This document shows positions 9,079 through 18,717 of a stretch of 64,000 bases of DNA, one piece after another. Origin of the DNA: Algibacter sp045066735 (GTDB taxonomy: Bacteria; Bacteroidota; Bacteroidia; Flavobacteriales; Flavobacteriaceae); contig NZ_JBISHH010000002.1 of assembly GCF_045066735.1 (NCBI RefSeq), forward strand, positions 62,001-126,000. The letters run 5' to 3'. The position numbers and the translations under genes are program-made. Every line of letters begins with the position of its first letter. Position 1 is the stretch's first letter. The notes under the pieces were generated by a model. That model saw nothing but the letters and a program-made list of their open reading frames with translations. It made no database searches and was not told the origin of the DNA.

Positions 9079-9957
9079 ATGAAAAAAATTACTTTAAAAA
9101 TTAGTGCATTTTTATTACTTGCCATGTTTGCGCTACAAGTACAGGGGCAAGACGCGAATTATCCTAATGCATATGTTGGAGAGGGTAGTTATTTAATTTC
9201 AACATACAATGTGACTCCACAGCTTTATTTGACCATTAATGGAAGTTCAGGTGATTTAGAATGGAATACACTAGCAGCTGCACCTGCAGATGTAACACAA
9301 ATATGGACTATACAGGAACATGTTAGTCCACATGATACTGGCTTTGTACAAATTACTGCAGACCTCTCTTCTCTAGGTTCTGGATCTTGGACTATGATTG
9401 TAGATCAATCAACTATAGCGGATGCAAATGATAAAGACTTTAAAATTACTGTTAGATCAGGTGATCCGCAAGATGATGTGACTGTTGTTCCACCTGCAGT
9501 AGATGCATACGGTTTTGACCAGTTTCAAAGAAGAAAAACAAGTGATTACACTGGTCCAACTGGAACTAACAATGCATTGTTTGTTAAGCCTTTAGGATTC
9601 TCTGGTGGTTCAAGATATGGTGTAATTCCAACTGCAGCTGGTGACCCTGTTGAATTTAATGGTGGAGGAATTGATGCAATTGAATATCATCTTGTTGCTC
9701 TATTAAGTACTGCAGACTTTGATACCAGTTCAATATTTATTTCTAATCCAGTTAATAACGAATTAACAATTAAAGGTCTTCCTGCTAATGTTAAACAAGT
9801 CGCTGTATATTCTTTACTTGGTAAAGAAGTATTAACTAGAAAAGTTGATGCTCAATCAACTCTTTCGATAAATATAAATACATTATCACGTGGTATGTAT
9901 CTTGTAAAGATGCAAAGTGATGGAGGTGTTTTTACAAAGAAAATTGTAAAGCAATAA
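9079..9957 (+). CDS. Secreted protein of unknown function with T9SS sorting domain
   Basis: I do not recognise the main domain of this 292-residue protein. It has a signal peptide (ending at VQGQ, about residue 24). A roughly 185-residue domain follows, rich in Gly, Asp and aromatic residues. Patches such as QLYLTINGSSGDLEW and TQIWTIQEH weakly recall beta-trefoil or lectin-like repeats. From about residue 212 a type IX secretion C-terminal domain begins (SNPVNNELTIKGL, then a GMYLVKM-like strand and the KKIVKQ terminus). It is a single-gene unit with its own regulon promoter and a strong terminator. A cell-surface or released ulvan-binding role is an inference from this setting. No catalytic signature is visible. 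Confidence 0.85.
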   Translation: MKKITLKISAFLLLAMFALQVQGQDANYPNAYVGEGSYLISTYNVTPQLYLTINGSSGDLEWNTLAAAPADVTQIWTIQEHVSPHDTGFVQITADLSSLGSGSWTMIVDQSTIADANDKDFKITVRSGDPQDDVTVVPPAVDAYGFDQFQRRKTSDYTGPTGTNNALFVKPLGFSGGSRYGVIPTAAGDPVEFNGGGIDAIEYHLVALLSTADFDTSSIFISNPVNNELTIKGLPANVKQVAVYSLLGKEVLTRKVDAQSTLSININTLSRGMYLVKMQSDGGVFTKKIVKQ

Positions 9958-9989
9958 ATTAAGCTTTTCTAAAAAATAATATTTACTGA

Positions 9990-10024
9990 AATCATTCTGT
10001 TTTTTTTAAGCAGGATGATTTTTT
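9990..10024 (+). terminator. Rho-independent terminator after the T9SS protein gene
   Basis: A 10-base stem (9990-9999 with 10011-10020, one G-T pair) is followed by a T run to 10024. It separates the secreted protein from the rhamnose mutarotase gene. Confidence 0.65.
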
Positions 10025-10043
10025 AATATAACACAAATATATT

Positions 10044-10358
10044 ATGCAAAGACTAGCCTTTAAAATGAAGCTTAACAAAGGTCAAAAAGAAGCCTATAAA
10101 AAGCGACACGATCAGTTATGGCCTGAATTGAAACAGTTACTTAAAGATAATGGCGTAAGCGAGTATTCTATCTTTTTTGACGAGGAAACAAGTTTTTTAT
10201 TCGCGTTTCAAAAAGTATCGGGAACCGGAGGCTCACAAGATTTGGCGAATAACGATATTGTGAAAAAATGGTGGAAATTCATGGCCGATATTATGGACGT
10301 AAATCCAGATAATTCCCCAGTTTCAATTCCTTTAGAAGAAGTTTTTTATATGAAATAA
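10044..10358 (+). CDS. rhaM: L-rhamnose mutarotase
   Basis: This 104-residue cytoplasmic protein interconverts alpha and beta anomers of L-rhamnose so that rhamnose isomerase receives the form it uses. It matches the RhaM/YiiL family in length and pattern: MQRLAFKMKLNKGQ at the start, KKRHDQLWPEL with His22 (the catalytic His position in the E. coli enzyme as I recall), and the C-terminal KKWWKFMADIMD and LEEVFYM segments. It sits among the PUL genes, 35 kb from the other rha genes, and directly indicates that rhamnose is a product of this locus. No regulon box of its own is seen between the upstream terminator and its start; read-through is possible. Confidence 0.93.
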   Translation: MQRLAFKMKLNKGQKEAYKKRHDQLWPELKQLLKDNGVSEYSIFFDEETSFLFAFQKVSGTGGSQDLANNDIVKKWWKFMADIMDVNPDNSPVSIPLEEVFYMK

Positions 10359-10390
10359 TTTTTTTAAAGTAGAACAAGTATATCTAAAAC

Positions 10391-10437
10391 AACAGTACAG
10401 TGCAGGATAGATGAACCCGCTAACTTCATTATTTTTA
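10391..10437 (+). promoter_or_regulatory. Regulon-type promoter for the PL24 lyase
   Basis: TGCAGGATA at 10401-10409 has a second copy ten bases upstream (AACAGTACA, 10391-10399), then exactly 20 bases to TATTTTTA (10430-10437). The ATG is at 10449, only 11 bases after the -7 element, so the transcript leader must be very short. Confidence 0.68.
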
Positions 10438-10448
10438 ATAAAAAAAAT

Positions 10449-12920
10449 ATGAAGAATGATGACTTAGGTTTTAACGCTTGTAAAAATACACTATTGGTGT
10501 TTTTTATTGTCTTAAGTTCTTGCGTTTTAAGAGCACAAGTAACACTAATAAATGAAATAAAAATCTCTGATTTTGGATTACACTTTGATGGTAGTAAAGT
10601 AAACAGTAGCGCTTCTAATACAGGTGAAAATGCACCTTACGATTACTTTTTTGGAAAAAATATATCTGCGCATGGTGATTGTATAAAGTCTTATAACGAA
10701 TATGTTTTTATGACATGGTATCGTGGAGGAAAAGAGAATCGTAACGTCATGTTAACTCGTTACAATACAATTACAGGTACTATGTCTACCATTGAGTTTC
10801 CGCATAGGCATACGGGATACCAAAATAAATGGTGGATTGGTGAATCGCACAACACGATTGCAGTAGGCATAAGTCCAATAAATGGAACAATTCATTTACT
10901 GTACGATATGCATTCTTATAGTAATACAAGGCCATCGGATGGTAGTTTAAATAATGACTATTTTAGGTATTCTTACTCAATTGCTAACGCCGCTTCATTG
11001 CCAGATGCAGATTTCACTTTAGATAAGTTTGTGAAAAACTCTAATAACGGATACAAACATTTAGGCCTTAATGGAGTCGAAGATTATAACAATTTTTCTG
11101 CACTAACTTACCCTAAATTTTTCTTAAATTCTTCTGGAGATTTATTTATGTACATGAGAGAAGGAGGCAATAATAATGGCGCTTATAAATTCTCTAAATA
11201 CGAAGCTAGCACGTCCACATGGTCTGGCTTTACACACTTTAATGTATTAAATGCTAAGAATCAATCAGGGATAACTTATAACTGGGGATTATATGGGGAT
11301 ATTAAATATGTTAATGGCAAAATGCGTATAGGTTTTCAAAGGCGATCACAAAATAATAGTGATAAGTATCAATATCAAAACGGAGTTTATTATGCGTATT
11401 CCGACGATCAAAACGGATTTACAGGTTGGAAAAACCATCAAGGACAAAGTTTTAGTCTGCCTTTATATAATGCCGATGTTATAAAAGTAATGGAGCCTGG
11501 AGATTATGTTCAGGGTACAGATGTTGGTGCATTAAACATTGTTCAAGGTTTTGATTGGACTGTTACTGAAAATGAGGACGTTCATATTATTAGTAGAGTA
11601 AAAGACAATCAATTTAATGTTACTAAGTATTTACATACCTATAAGCCCGCTGGAGCAAACGATTTTATAACATCAGAAGAGTTTTCTGGAGCAGAAGCTA
11701 TTTATACAGCGGGAGAAGATATATTTATAATAGGGCTGTCTGGAGGTCGAATTTTTGTTGAAAAGGCTAAGGGAGGAACAAATGATTTTACTAGAGTTTA
11801 CCAAGTTACCTCTGGAAGAACATTCGATCATGGTCAGGTGTATATAGAAAATGGTATACTGTATTATTACTTAATGGAAAAGACCTCAGGAAATTCACAA
11901 CCACTGTATCTTCAAGTTATAGATTTAGGTATAGTTGAAGAGCCTTTTAGAGTGTCTTTAACCTCCCCATCTGATGGACAAACTTTCAATGTAGATGATG
12001 CTGTACAAATTTCGGCAAATGCGGTTGATGAAAACGGTAGCATTTCTAAAGTAGAATTTAGAGTTAATGGGGTATATTTTGAGGATGATGCAACAAATCC
12101 ATATGCTGTAAACTGGACACCTATTGCCGATGGCTCCTACACCATTCAAGCAGTGGCATACAATGCTAGTAACGAAACCGTATCATCTTCTGAAATAACG
12201 GTTAATGCGCAAACACTTGATCCTAACGATTTAACAGGAAAGGTGTACCGAATAAAAAATTTAGCAACTCAAAAGTATCTTAAATCATCAGGGGCAAACG
12301 TTGTCGAGAGCGATTACGTTCAAGCGGATAACGCTTTAAATTGGACCTTTGTAAAAGCTTCTATTAGTGTAGAAGAATATTATAACATAGATAGCGAAAT
12401 TAATGGCGTTTTAAGAGGAGCTGGCTCTGGAGCGGGTAATGCCATAATAAATACAGGCAGAACCTCACCAAATACAGACGTTGATAAAGTATGGACAGCT
12501 TCTTATATTGAAGCCGATAAGGCCTTTAGGTTTTCGGTTAAAGACGGTAGCAACTACTTATATCAAGAAGGCATAAGTGAATATTATAATAAAAGTGCCG
12601 ATGTAACAGATGCAAGAAGCAAATGGAAATTAGAGTTGGCTAGCAGCCCTCCGCTTAGTGTTAAAGAAAATATTTTGGAGTCAGCCGCAGTTAAAGTATT
12701 TCCAAATCCTGCAGATAATAAATTTACAATTATGTATTCTGGATTAAACAAAGCAACGGTTACAATTTATAATATAGTAGGTAAAATGGTTTATTCGAAT
12801 TCAATAAATAAAAGTAGTGTTCAGATAGAAAATGATGGTAGGTTTAATTCTGGTATTTATTTAATTAAAGTTGTTGATGATAGGCAGCATGTTAGTTATA
12901 ATAAGTTAGTTATTAGGTAA
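10449..12920 (+). CDS. PL24-type ulvan lyase, secreted by T9SS
   Basis: This 823-residue multidomain protein is predicted to cleave ulvan between rhamnose-3-sulfate and uronic acid by beta-elimination. It has a signal peptide (to about residue 30) and a BNR_4-type beta-propeller (about 35-490). An Ig-like domain follows (about 498-590, starting VSLTSPSDGQTF), then a ricin/beta-trefoil-like domain (about 600-735) and a type IX sorting domain (about 745-823, VFPNPADNKFTI). In the propeller His134, His155 and Arg237 are candidate catalytic residues; the two His keep the spacing I recall for the PL24 enzyme LOR_107. The lectin-like module may tether it to the polymer. It has its own regulon promoter. 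The BNR_4 fold is shared with PL25, so PL24 membership is likely rather than proven. Confidence 0.82.
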   Translation: MKNDDLGFNACKNTLLVFFIVLSSCVLRAQVTLINEIKISDFGLHFDGSKVNSSASNTGENAPYDYFFGKNISAHGDCIKSYNEYVFMTWYRGGKENRNVMLTRYNTITGTMSTIEFPHRHTGYQNKWWIGESHNTIAVGISPINGTIHLLYDMHSYSNTRPSDGSLNNDYFRYSYSIANAASLPDADFTLDKFVKNSNNGYKHLGLNGVEDYNNFSALTYPKFFLNSSGDLFMYMREGGNNNGAYKFSKYEASTSTWSGFTHFNVLNAKNQSGITYNWGLYGDIKYVNGKMRIGFQRRSQNNSDKYQYQNGVYYAYSDDQNGFTGWKNHQGQSFSLPLYNADVIKVMEPGDYVQGTDVGALNIVQGFDWTVTENEDVHIISRVKDNQFNVTKYLHTYKPAGANDFITSEEFSGAEAIYTAGEDIFIIGLSGGRIFVEKAKGGTNDFTRVYQVTSGRTFDHGQVYIENGILYYYLMEKTSGNSQPLYLQVIDLGIVEEPFRVSLTSPSDGQTFNVDDAVQISANAVDENGSISKVEFRVNGVYFEDDATNPYAVNWTPIADGSYTIQAVAYNASNETVSSSEITVNAQTLDPNDLTGKVYRIKNLATQKYLKSSGANVVESDYVQADNALNWTFVKASISVEEYYNIDSEINGVLRGAGSGAGNAIINTGRTSPNTDVDKVWTASYIEADKAFRFSVKDGSNYLYQEGISEYYNKSADVTDARSKWKLELASSPPLSVKENILESAAVKVFPNPADNKFTIMYSGLNKATVTIYNIVGKMVYSNSINKSSVQIENDGRFNSGIYLIKVVDDRQHVSYNKLVIR

Positions 12921-13119
12921 GTGTTTTATAGTAGCTCAAATATAGGTTTAAGTACCTTTTGTATAGTTTCATTGTTTCTGGAAATAGAAAATGATGTAGC
13001 TATAATCAAGGTTTAGTGTATTTAAATTACTAAATTTTAAAACACGAAAACGAGTAATAAGTCGATAAGTTTTTTGTAAAATTAAAACGCTATAACCTTC
13101 AAAAAAAACTATAATAAAA

Positions 13120-15918
13120 ATGCAAATTAATTTAAAACAGAAATATTTTTTCCACCTAATGGTGGTTTTTGTTTTGTTTTGTCAAATATCATGTAAGGAA
13201 TCATCAGGGATATTGGCACCTAGACATTTAACAATTTCAGAAGGTTTTAAAAATCCAATAGGGTTTTACAATTCAAATCCAACATTTTCGTGGGAATTAC
13301 CTATTTTAGAAACTGTAAAATCACAGTCTGCTTATCAAATTGTAGTCGCATCGTCAAAAGCTTTATTACCGAATAATCCCGATATTTGGGATTCTAAAAA
13401 GCAAGAAAGTTCACAATCAAATTTTGTAGCGTATAAAGGCACTCCATTTCAATCGCGACAAAAAGTATATTGGCAAGTAAAATATTGGAATCAGGATAAT
13501 GAGCCTTCAGAATGGAGTGAAATCAATCACTTTGAATTAGGCTTATTAAAAAATTTAGACTGGAAAGCAAATTGGGTAGGATTAGATACGGCAAAGGATA
13601 GCATTAAAGGCGTACGTAACTTTTTAATGCACAGACCCCAATATTTAAGAAAAGAGTTTGAATTGAATAATCAAGTTGAATCTGCAAGACTTTATATTAC
13701 TGCCAAGGGTGTTTTCGATATACATTTAAACGGACAGGATGTAAGCGACGATGTATTGCCACCAGGCTGGACACCATATAGTCATCGTATAGAAACCTTA
13801 ACTTATAATGTTACTAATTTAATTGAATCCGGACAAAATACCATAGCCGTAGAATTGGCATCTGGTTGGCATTCCGGTAGAATTAGTAGAGGCAAAGCCT
13901 TATATGAAAACTTTGCATCACCAAAAATTTTAAGCCAGTTAGAAGTCATTTTTAAAGATGGGACAAAAAGAATTATAGTTTCTGATGCATCTTGGAAAGG
14001 CACAACCAATGGCCCCATAAGATTGGCAGGCCTATATGATGGCGAAGTGTATGATGCCAATTTAGAAATGCCAAAATGGAAAACAAACGCTTTTGATGAT
14101 TCAAAATGGAAATCTGTTGAAACTGAAAACATTGTTGATTCGGTAAAACTAGAACCAAAACGGCATGAAACGGTAAAGACAACCGCTGTTTTAGAAGATG
14201 CAGAAATTGTTTCGGCTACAGAATCTTCAGTAGTTTTCGATATGAAACAAAATATGGTTGGGGTACCAAAAGTACAGGTGCCCATGAAAAAAGGCGATAC
14301 ACTGAGCATTCGTTTTTCCGAAATGCTACTTTCAGATGGTACGTTTTATACCGAAAATTACCGTTCAGCAAAATCAACCGATTATTACATCGCTGCTCAA
14401 GATGGCATTATCGAATACATGCCAAAATTTACCTTCCATGGCTTTCAGTTTGTAGAAATATCAGGGTTTGATGCTTCGGCAACTCCAAATTCAAATTGGA
14501 TAAAAGGATTGGTGCAGCATTCTGATTTTGAAAAAAATGGAACATTTACCTCTTCTCACGATAAATTAAACCAACTGCAAAGTAACATTACCTGGGGTTT
14601 ACGTGATAATCTTTTGGATGTGCCTACCGATTGCCCGCAGCGAGATGAACGCTTAGGATGGACGGGAGATGCCCAAGTGATTTCGCCAACCGCCATGTTT
14701 AATTTTGATACACATGCCTTTTGGACAGCTTGGTTACAAAGTATGCGCGAAACACAAATGGAACACGATAATGGTTTAGTGCCTTTTATTATTCCAGATG
14801 TGCTTCAAAATAAAAGTGCCAGTTCTGGTTGGGGTGATGCTTGTGTTATTATTCCATGGGATATTTATAATATCACGGGAGATAAAACCGTATTGATAGA
14901 GAATTATGAAATGGCTAAAAAATGGGTGGATTATTACCAATCCAAAGCCAAAGATTATATTCCAAATATTCATTCTTTTGGAGATTGGTTACAGCCTTAT
15001 TCCGATAAAAACCGAAAAATGGGCAATAAAGGGGATACTCCGAGACTGTTTGTGAATACGGCGTATTTTGCGCATTCTGCACATCTAGTATCAAAAATAG
15101 CAGGAGTTCTTGGTGACACTGAAGACGAAAAGAAGTATATCGCTTTATATGAAGATATTGCTGCTGCTTTTGAAAAAAAGTTTTTTGATGAAAACGGAAA
15201 GTTTAAAAATAAAAAGCAAACTCAAACCAGTTATTTACTGGCTATATATTTTGATTTATTAAAACCTGAAACCAAAGAAAAAGCACAAAAATATTTACTC
15301 GAAGAAATAAAGAAAGCCGATAACCACTTAGGAACAGGTTTTTTAGGAACTCCAATATTACCAAAGGTATTGGATGATATGGGAGAGATTGATTTAATGT
15401 ATAAAATTTTATTTAAGGAAACCTACCCATCGTGGTTTTATTCAATCAACCAAGGCGCCACCACCATGTGGGAACGCTGGAACAGCTATAGTAAAGCAAA
15501 AGGGTACAATCGCCAAAGTATGAACAGTCTAAACCACTATGCTTACGGAGCTGTTGGCCAGTGGATGTATGAGCGCATTGCTGGTTTAGCAGCATTAGAA
15601 CCTGGTTATAAAAAATTAAGAATAGCTCCAAAACCAAATACCAATTTTTTAACTGAAGCATCGGCAAGTGTTAATACACCTTATGGAGAAGCATCTTCCT
15701 CATGGAAAATTGAAAATGGCATATTTTATTTGGAAACAGTTATTCCTCCAAACACCGCAGCCGAAATCAATATTCCTTACGGCGATAAAGAAAAATTATC
15801 GGTTAATGGCAGTCCGTTTGAGGAAAGGACAAACTTAAAAATAGAAAATTCAGATGCTGAATTAGTTAAAATAATAGCTAATCCGGGTATTTATAAATTT
15901 CAACTAAACTTTAACTAA
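13120..15918 (+). CDS. GH78 alpha-L-rhamnosidase (first of tandem pair)
   Basis: This 932-residue enzyme should remove terminal alpha-L-rhamnose from ulvan oligosaccharides. The N-terminal signal ends in QISC, suggesting a lipoprotein. Beta-sandwich domains (about 35-450) precede the (alpha/alpha)6 barrel. GH78 signatures are DCPQRDERLGWTGD with the likely general acid Glu510, and GATTMWERWNSY with the likely base Glu785. It is closely similar along its whole length to the next gene, whose ATG follows its stop codon with no gap, so the pair arose by tandem duplication. No regulon box is visible in the 199 bases upstream. It opens the long 13120-43312 run. Confidence 0.93.
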   Translation: MQINLKQKYFFHLMVVFVLFCQISCKESSGILAPRHLTISEGFKNPIGFYNSNPTFSWELPILETVKSQSAYQIVVASSKALLPNNPDIWDSKKQESSQSNFVAYKGTPFQSRQKVYWQVKYWNQDNEPSEWSEINHFELGLLKNLDWKANWVGLDTAKDSIKGVRNFLMHRPQYLRKEFELNNQVESARLYITAKGVFDIHLNGQDVSDDVLPPGWTPYSHRIETLTYNVTNLIESGQNTIAVELASGWHSGRISRGKALYENFASPKILSQLEVIFKDGTKRIIVSDASWKGTTNGPIRLAGLYDGEVYDANLEMPKWKTNAFDDSKWKSVETENIVDSVKLEPKRHETVKTTAVLEDAEIVSATESSVVFDMKQNMVGVPKVQVPMKKGDTLSIRFSEMLLSDGTFYTENYRSAKSTDYYIAAQDGIIEYMPKFTFHGFQFVEISGFDASATPNSNWIKGLVQHSDFEKNGTFTSSHDKLNQLQSNITWGLRDNLLDVPTDCPQRDERLGWTGDAQVISPTAMFNFDTHAFWTAWLQSMRETQMEHDNGLVPFIIPDVLQNKSASSGWGDACVIIPWDIYNITGDKTVLIENYEMAKKWVDYYQSKAKDYIPNIHSFGDWLQPYSDKNRKMGNKGDTPRLFVNTAYFAHSAHLVSKIAGVLGDTEDEKKYIALYEDIAAAFEKKFFDENGKFKNKKQTQTSYLLAIYFDLLKPETKEKAQKYLLEEIKKADNHLGTGFLGTPILPKVLDDMGEIDLMYKILFKETYPSWFYSINQGATTMWERWNSYSKAKGYNRQSMNSLNHYAYGAVGQWMYERIAGLAALEPGYKKLRIAPKPNTNFLTEASASVNTPYGEASSSWKIENGIFYLETVIPPNTAAEINIPYGDKEKLSVNGSPFEERTNLKIENSDAELVKIIANPGIYKFQLNFN

Positions 15919-18696
15919 ATGTTTTACAAATTCAATTTAAAGCACGTTTTTCAAATCCTAATCTGCACTGCGTTTTTCAGTTTAGCCTCATGTACTGAAA
16001 AAGAAAATATACAACCAGCAGAAAGTTTAACTGTTTCCGAAGGTTTTAAAAACCCTATAGGATATTATGATGCTAACCCAACGTTTTCATGGAAACTACC
16101 AGTTTTAGAACATATTAGAAGTCAGTCGGCATACCAAATTGTAGTAGCGAGTACACCCGATTTATTACCTAATAATGCAGATTTATGGAATTCTGAAAAA
16201 CAAGAAACAAGTCAGTCTACTTGGGTGAAATATCATGGTGAAGCATTGCAATCGCGTCAAAAAGTATATTGGCAAGTTAAATACTGGAACCAAGACGAAA
16301 AGGAATCAGATTGGAGTGATATTAATCATTTTGAATTAGGATTACTAGAGAATGCCGATTGGAAAGCAAAATGGATAGGATTAGATACGGCAAAAGATAG
16401 TATAAGAGGGCGCGGTAAGGTATTAATACATAAGCCTCAATACCTAAGAAAAGGGTTTGAATTATCAAGCGATGTAGCAGCAGCAAGATTATATATAACC
16501 GCTAAAGGTGTGTTCGATGTTTCAATAAATGGACAAAATGTAAGCGATGATGCTATGTCTCCAGGGTTCACAACTTACGATAAGCGTATTGAAACTTTAA
16601 CCTATAATGTTACCGATTTTATTGAGTCGGGAGAGAATACTATTGGGGTAGAATTAGCTTCTGGTTGGTATTCAGGAAGATTATTGTGGGGAACAACACC
16701 ATGGGATAATACCATATCTCCAAAGGTTTTATGTCAGTTAGAATTGGTAATGAAAGATGGCGCTTTAGAAACTATAATTTCTGATGGTAGTTGGAAAGGA
16801 ATGACAAATGGGCCTATTCAGTTTTCAGAAATTTATGATGGAGAGGTTTATAATGCCAATTTAGAAATGCCTAATTGGTCTAGCAATAATTTTAACGATA
16901 AAAATTGGAGAAATGTTGAAGTCGAAAATTTAGATAATAAGGTCAGTTTAGAACCAAAACGGCATACAACTGTAAAACCTAAAATTGAATTAGCCGCGAA
17001 AGAAATGGCAAAGGTAAATGGAAAGTTAATTTTTGATTTAAAGCAAAATATGGTTGGTGTGCCTTTGGTAAATGTTCCTGTTAAAAAGGGCGATACGTTA
17101 AAAATACGATTTGCAGAAATGTTATTACCAGATGGAACTTTTTATACTAAAAATTACAGAGGCGCACATTCTACAGATTATTTTATAGCATCTAAAAATG
17201 GTATAATAGAATATATGCCAAAATTTACGTTTCATGGATTTAGGTATGTGGAATTAAGTGGTTTTGATACCACAAAAGAACCTTCAAAAGACTGGGTAAA
17301 AGGTATTGTACAGTATTCCAATTTTGAAGATAATGGTACGTTTACTACCTCGCATGAAAAATTAAATCAATTACAAAGTAACATTGTTTGGGGCTTACGA
17401 GGTAACTTTCTTGATATTCCTACAGACTGTCCACAGCGCGACGAACGTTTAGGTTGGACAGGTGACGCGCAAGTATTTGGACCAACATCTATGTTTAATG
17501 CAGACGTTTATAAATTTTGGGCCAGTTGGTTGCAAAGTGTTAGAGAGGCGCAATTAGAGAACGGCGCTATACCATGGACTGTTCCAGACGCTAGAGGTAA
17601 TAAAATTGCTAGTTCTGGCTGGGGCGATGTGGCAACAATTATTCCTTGGAAAATTTATATGCGTACTGGCGATATTGGCTTTTTACAGGATAATTTTGAC
17701 ATGATGAAATCTTGGGTGGCACACCATGAGATGAAATCTAAAAATTATATATCTAATATGATGTCTTTTTCTGATTGGTTACAACCCTTTCCAGAAGAAG
17801 GCGGAACACGAGGCGATACATCCAAAAATTTAATAGGCACAGCCTTTTTTGCACATTCAGCTAAATTAACAGCGAAAACAGCAGAAGTTCTTGGCAAAAC
17901 AGAAGAGCAAGCAAAATATGAAGCGCTTTACAAGGAGGTTGCTAAAGCGTTTGACGAAAAGTATTTTGATGAAACAGGTAAAGTGAAAGGTGTTACTGAA
18001 ACGCAAACCTCATACTTATTGGCTTTGGCATTCCATTTATTACCTGAATCTAAAATTAAAAATGCACAAACTAATTTACTTCGAAAGCTAAAAGATGCCG
18101 ATAATCATTTAAGAACTGGGTTTTTGGGCACGCCATTATTATCTCAAGTTTTAGATGACATGGGCGAAATTGATTTGGTTTACAAATTACTCTTTAATGA
18201 AACCTATCCATCTTGGTTTTATTCCATAAATCAAGGAGCAACCACCATTTGGGAACGTTGGAATAGTTATAGTAAAACCGAAGGTTACAACCCTATGAGT
18301 ATGAATAGTTTAAATCACTATGCTTATGGTGCAATAGGCGAGTGGATGTACGAACGCGTAGGAGCTATAGCTCCATTTGAACCCGGTTATAAAGCGATTA
18401 GAATAGCACCAGTTCCAGGCGGACCATTAACTTCTGCTTCCGCATCGTTAAATACACCTTACGGTAAAGTAGCATCGTCATGGGAAATAGAAAATAACGA
18501 CTTTAAATTAGAAGTCGTTATTCCGCCAAATACAACAGCTAAAATTGTAATTCCAGCAAATACGCAAAAGGAATTATTAGTAAATGGATTGGCTTTTAAG
18601 GAGAATCTAAATCTAAAATTAATAAATACAAGTACCAATACTTTTCAAGTTATGGCGCAACCAGGAACGTATCAATTTAATTCAAAAATAAAATAA
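15919..18696 (+). CDS. GH78 alpha-L-rhamnosidase (second of tandem pair)
   Basis: This 925-residue paralogue of the preceding gene has the same layout: lipobox (LASC), the PTFSWKLPVLEHIRSQSAY segment near the start, beta-sandwich domains and an (alpha/alpha)6 catalytic domain. Likely catalytic residues are Glu509 in DCPQRDERLGWTGD and Glu779 in GATTIWERW. It starts directly after the stop of the first copy. Divergence between the copies is spread along the protein, which suggests different acceptor or sulfation preference rather than gene dosage, but that is inference. The next gene (sulfatase) begins 21 bases later. Confidence 0.93.
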   Translation: MFYKFNLKHVFQILICTAFFSLASCTEKENIQPAESLTVSEGFKNPIGYYDANPTFSWKLPVLEHIRSQSAYQIVVASTPDLLPNNADLWNSEKQETSQSTWVKYHGEALQSRQKVYWQVKYWNQDEKESDWSDINHFELGLLENADWKAKWIGLDTAKDSIRGRGKVLIHKPQYLRKGFELSSDVAAARLYITAKGVFDVSINGQNVSDDAMSPGFTTYDKRIETLTYNVTDFIESGENTIGVELASGWYSGRLLWGTTPWDNTISPKVLCQLELVMKDGALETIISDGSWKGMTNGPIQFSEIYDGEVYNANLEMPNWSSNNFNDKNWRNVEVENLDNKVSLEPKRHTTVKPKIELAAKEMAKVNGKLIFDLKQNMVGVPLVNVPVKKGDTLKIRFAEMLLPDGTFYTKNYRGAHSTDYFIASKNGIIEYMPKFTFHGFRYVELSGFDTTKEPSKDWVKGIVQYSNFEDNGTFTTSHEKLNQLQSNIVWGLRGNFLDIPTDCPQRDERLGWTGDAQVFGPTSMFNADVYKFWASWLQSVREAQLENGAIPWTVPDARGNKIASSGWGDVATIIPWKIYMRTGDIGFLQDNFDMMKSWVAHHEMKSKNYISNMMSFSDWLQPFPEEGGTRGDTSKNLIGTAFFAHSAKLTAKTAEVLGKTEEQAKYEALYKEVAKAFDEKYFDETGKVKGVTETQTSYLLALAFHLLPESKIKNAQTNLLRKLKDADNHLRTGFLGTPLLSQVLDDMGEIDLVYKLLFNETYPSWFYSINQGATTIWERWNSYSKTEGYNPMSMNSLNHYAYGAIGEWMYERVGAIAPFEPGYKAIRIAPVPGGPLTSASASLNTPYGKVASSWEIENNDFKLEVVIPPNTTAKIVIPANTQKELLVNGLAFKENLNLKLINTSTNTFQVMAQPGTYQFNSKIK

Positions 18697-18717
18697 CTCA
18701 TCAATCATAAAAAAGAA

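Noticed and set aside
10449..12920. Sialidase or generic BNR-repeat exo-enzyme instead of ulvan lyase
   Set aside because: The His pair spacing and BNR_4 pattern fit ulvan lyases better, and the locus context is ulvan/rhamnose.
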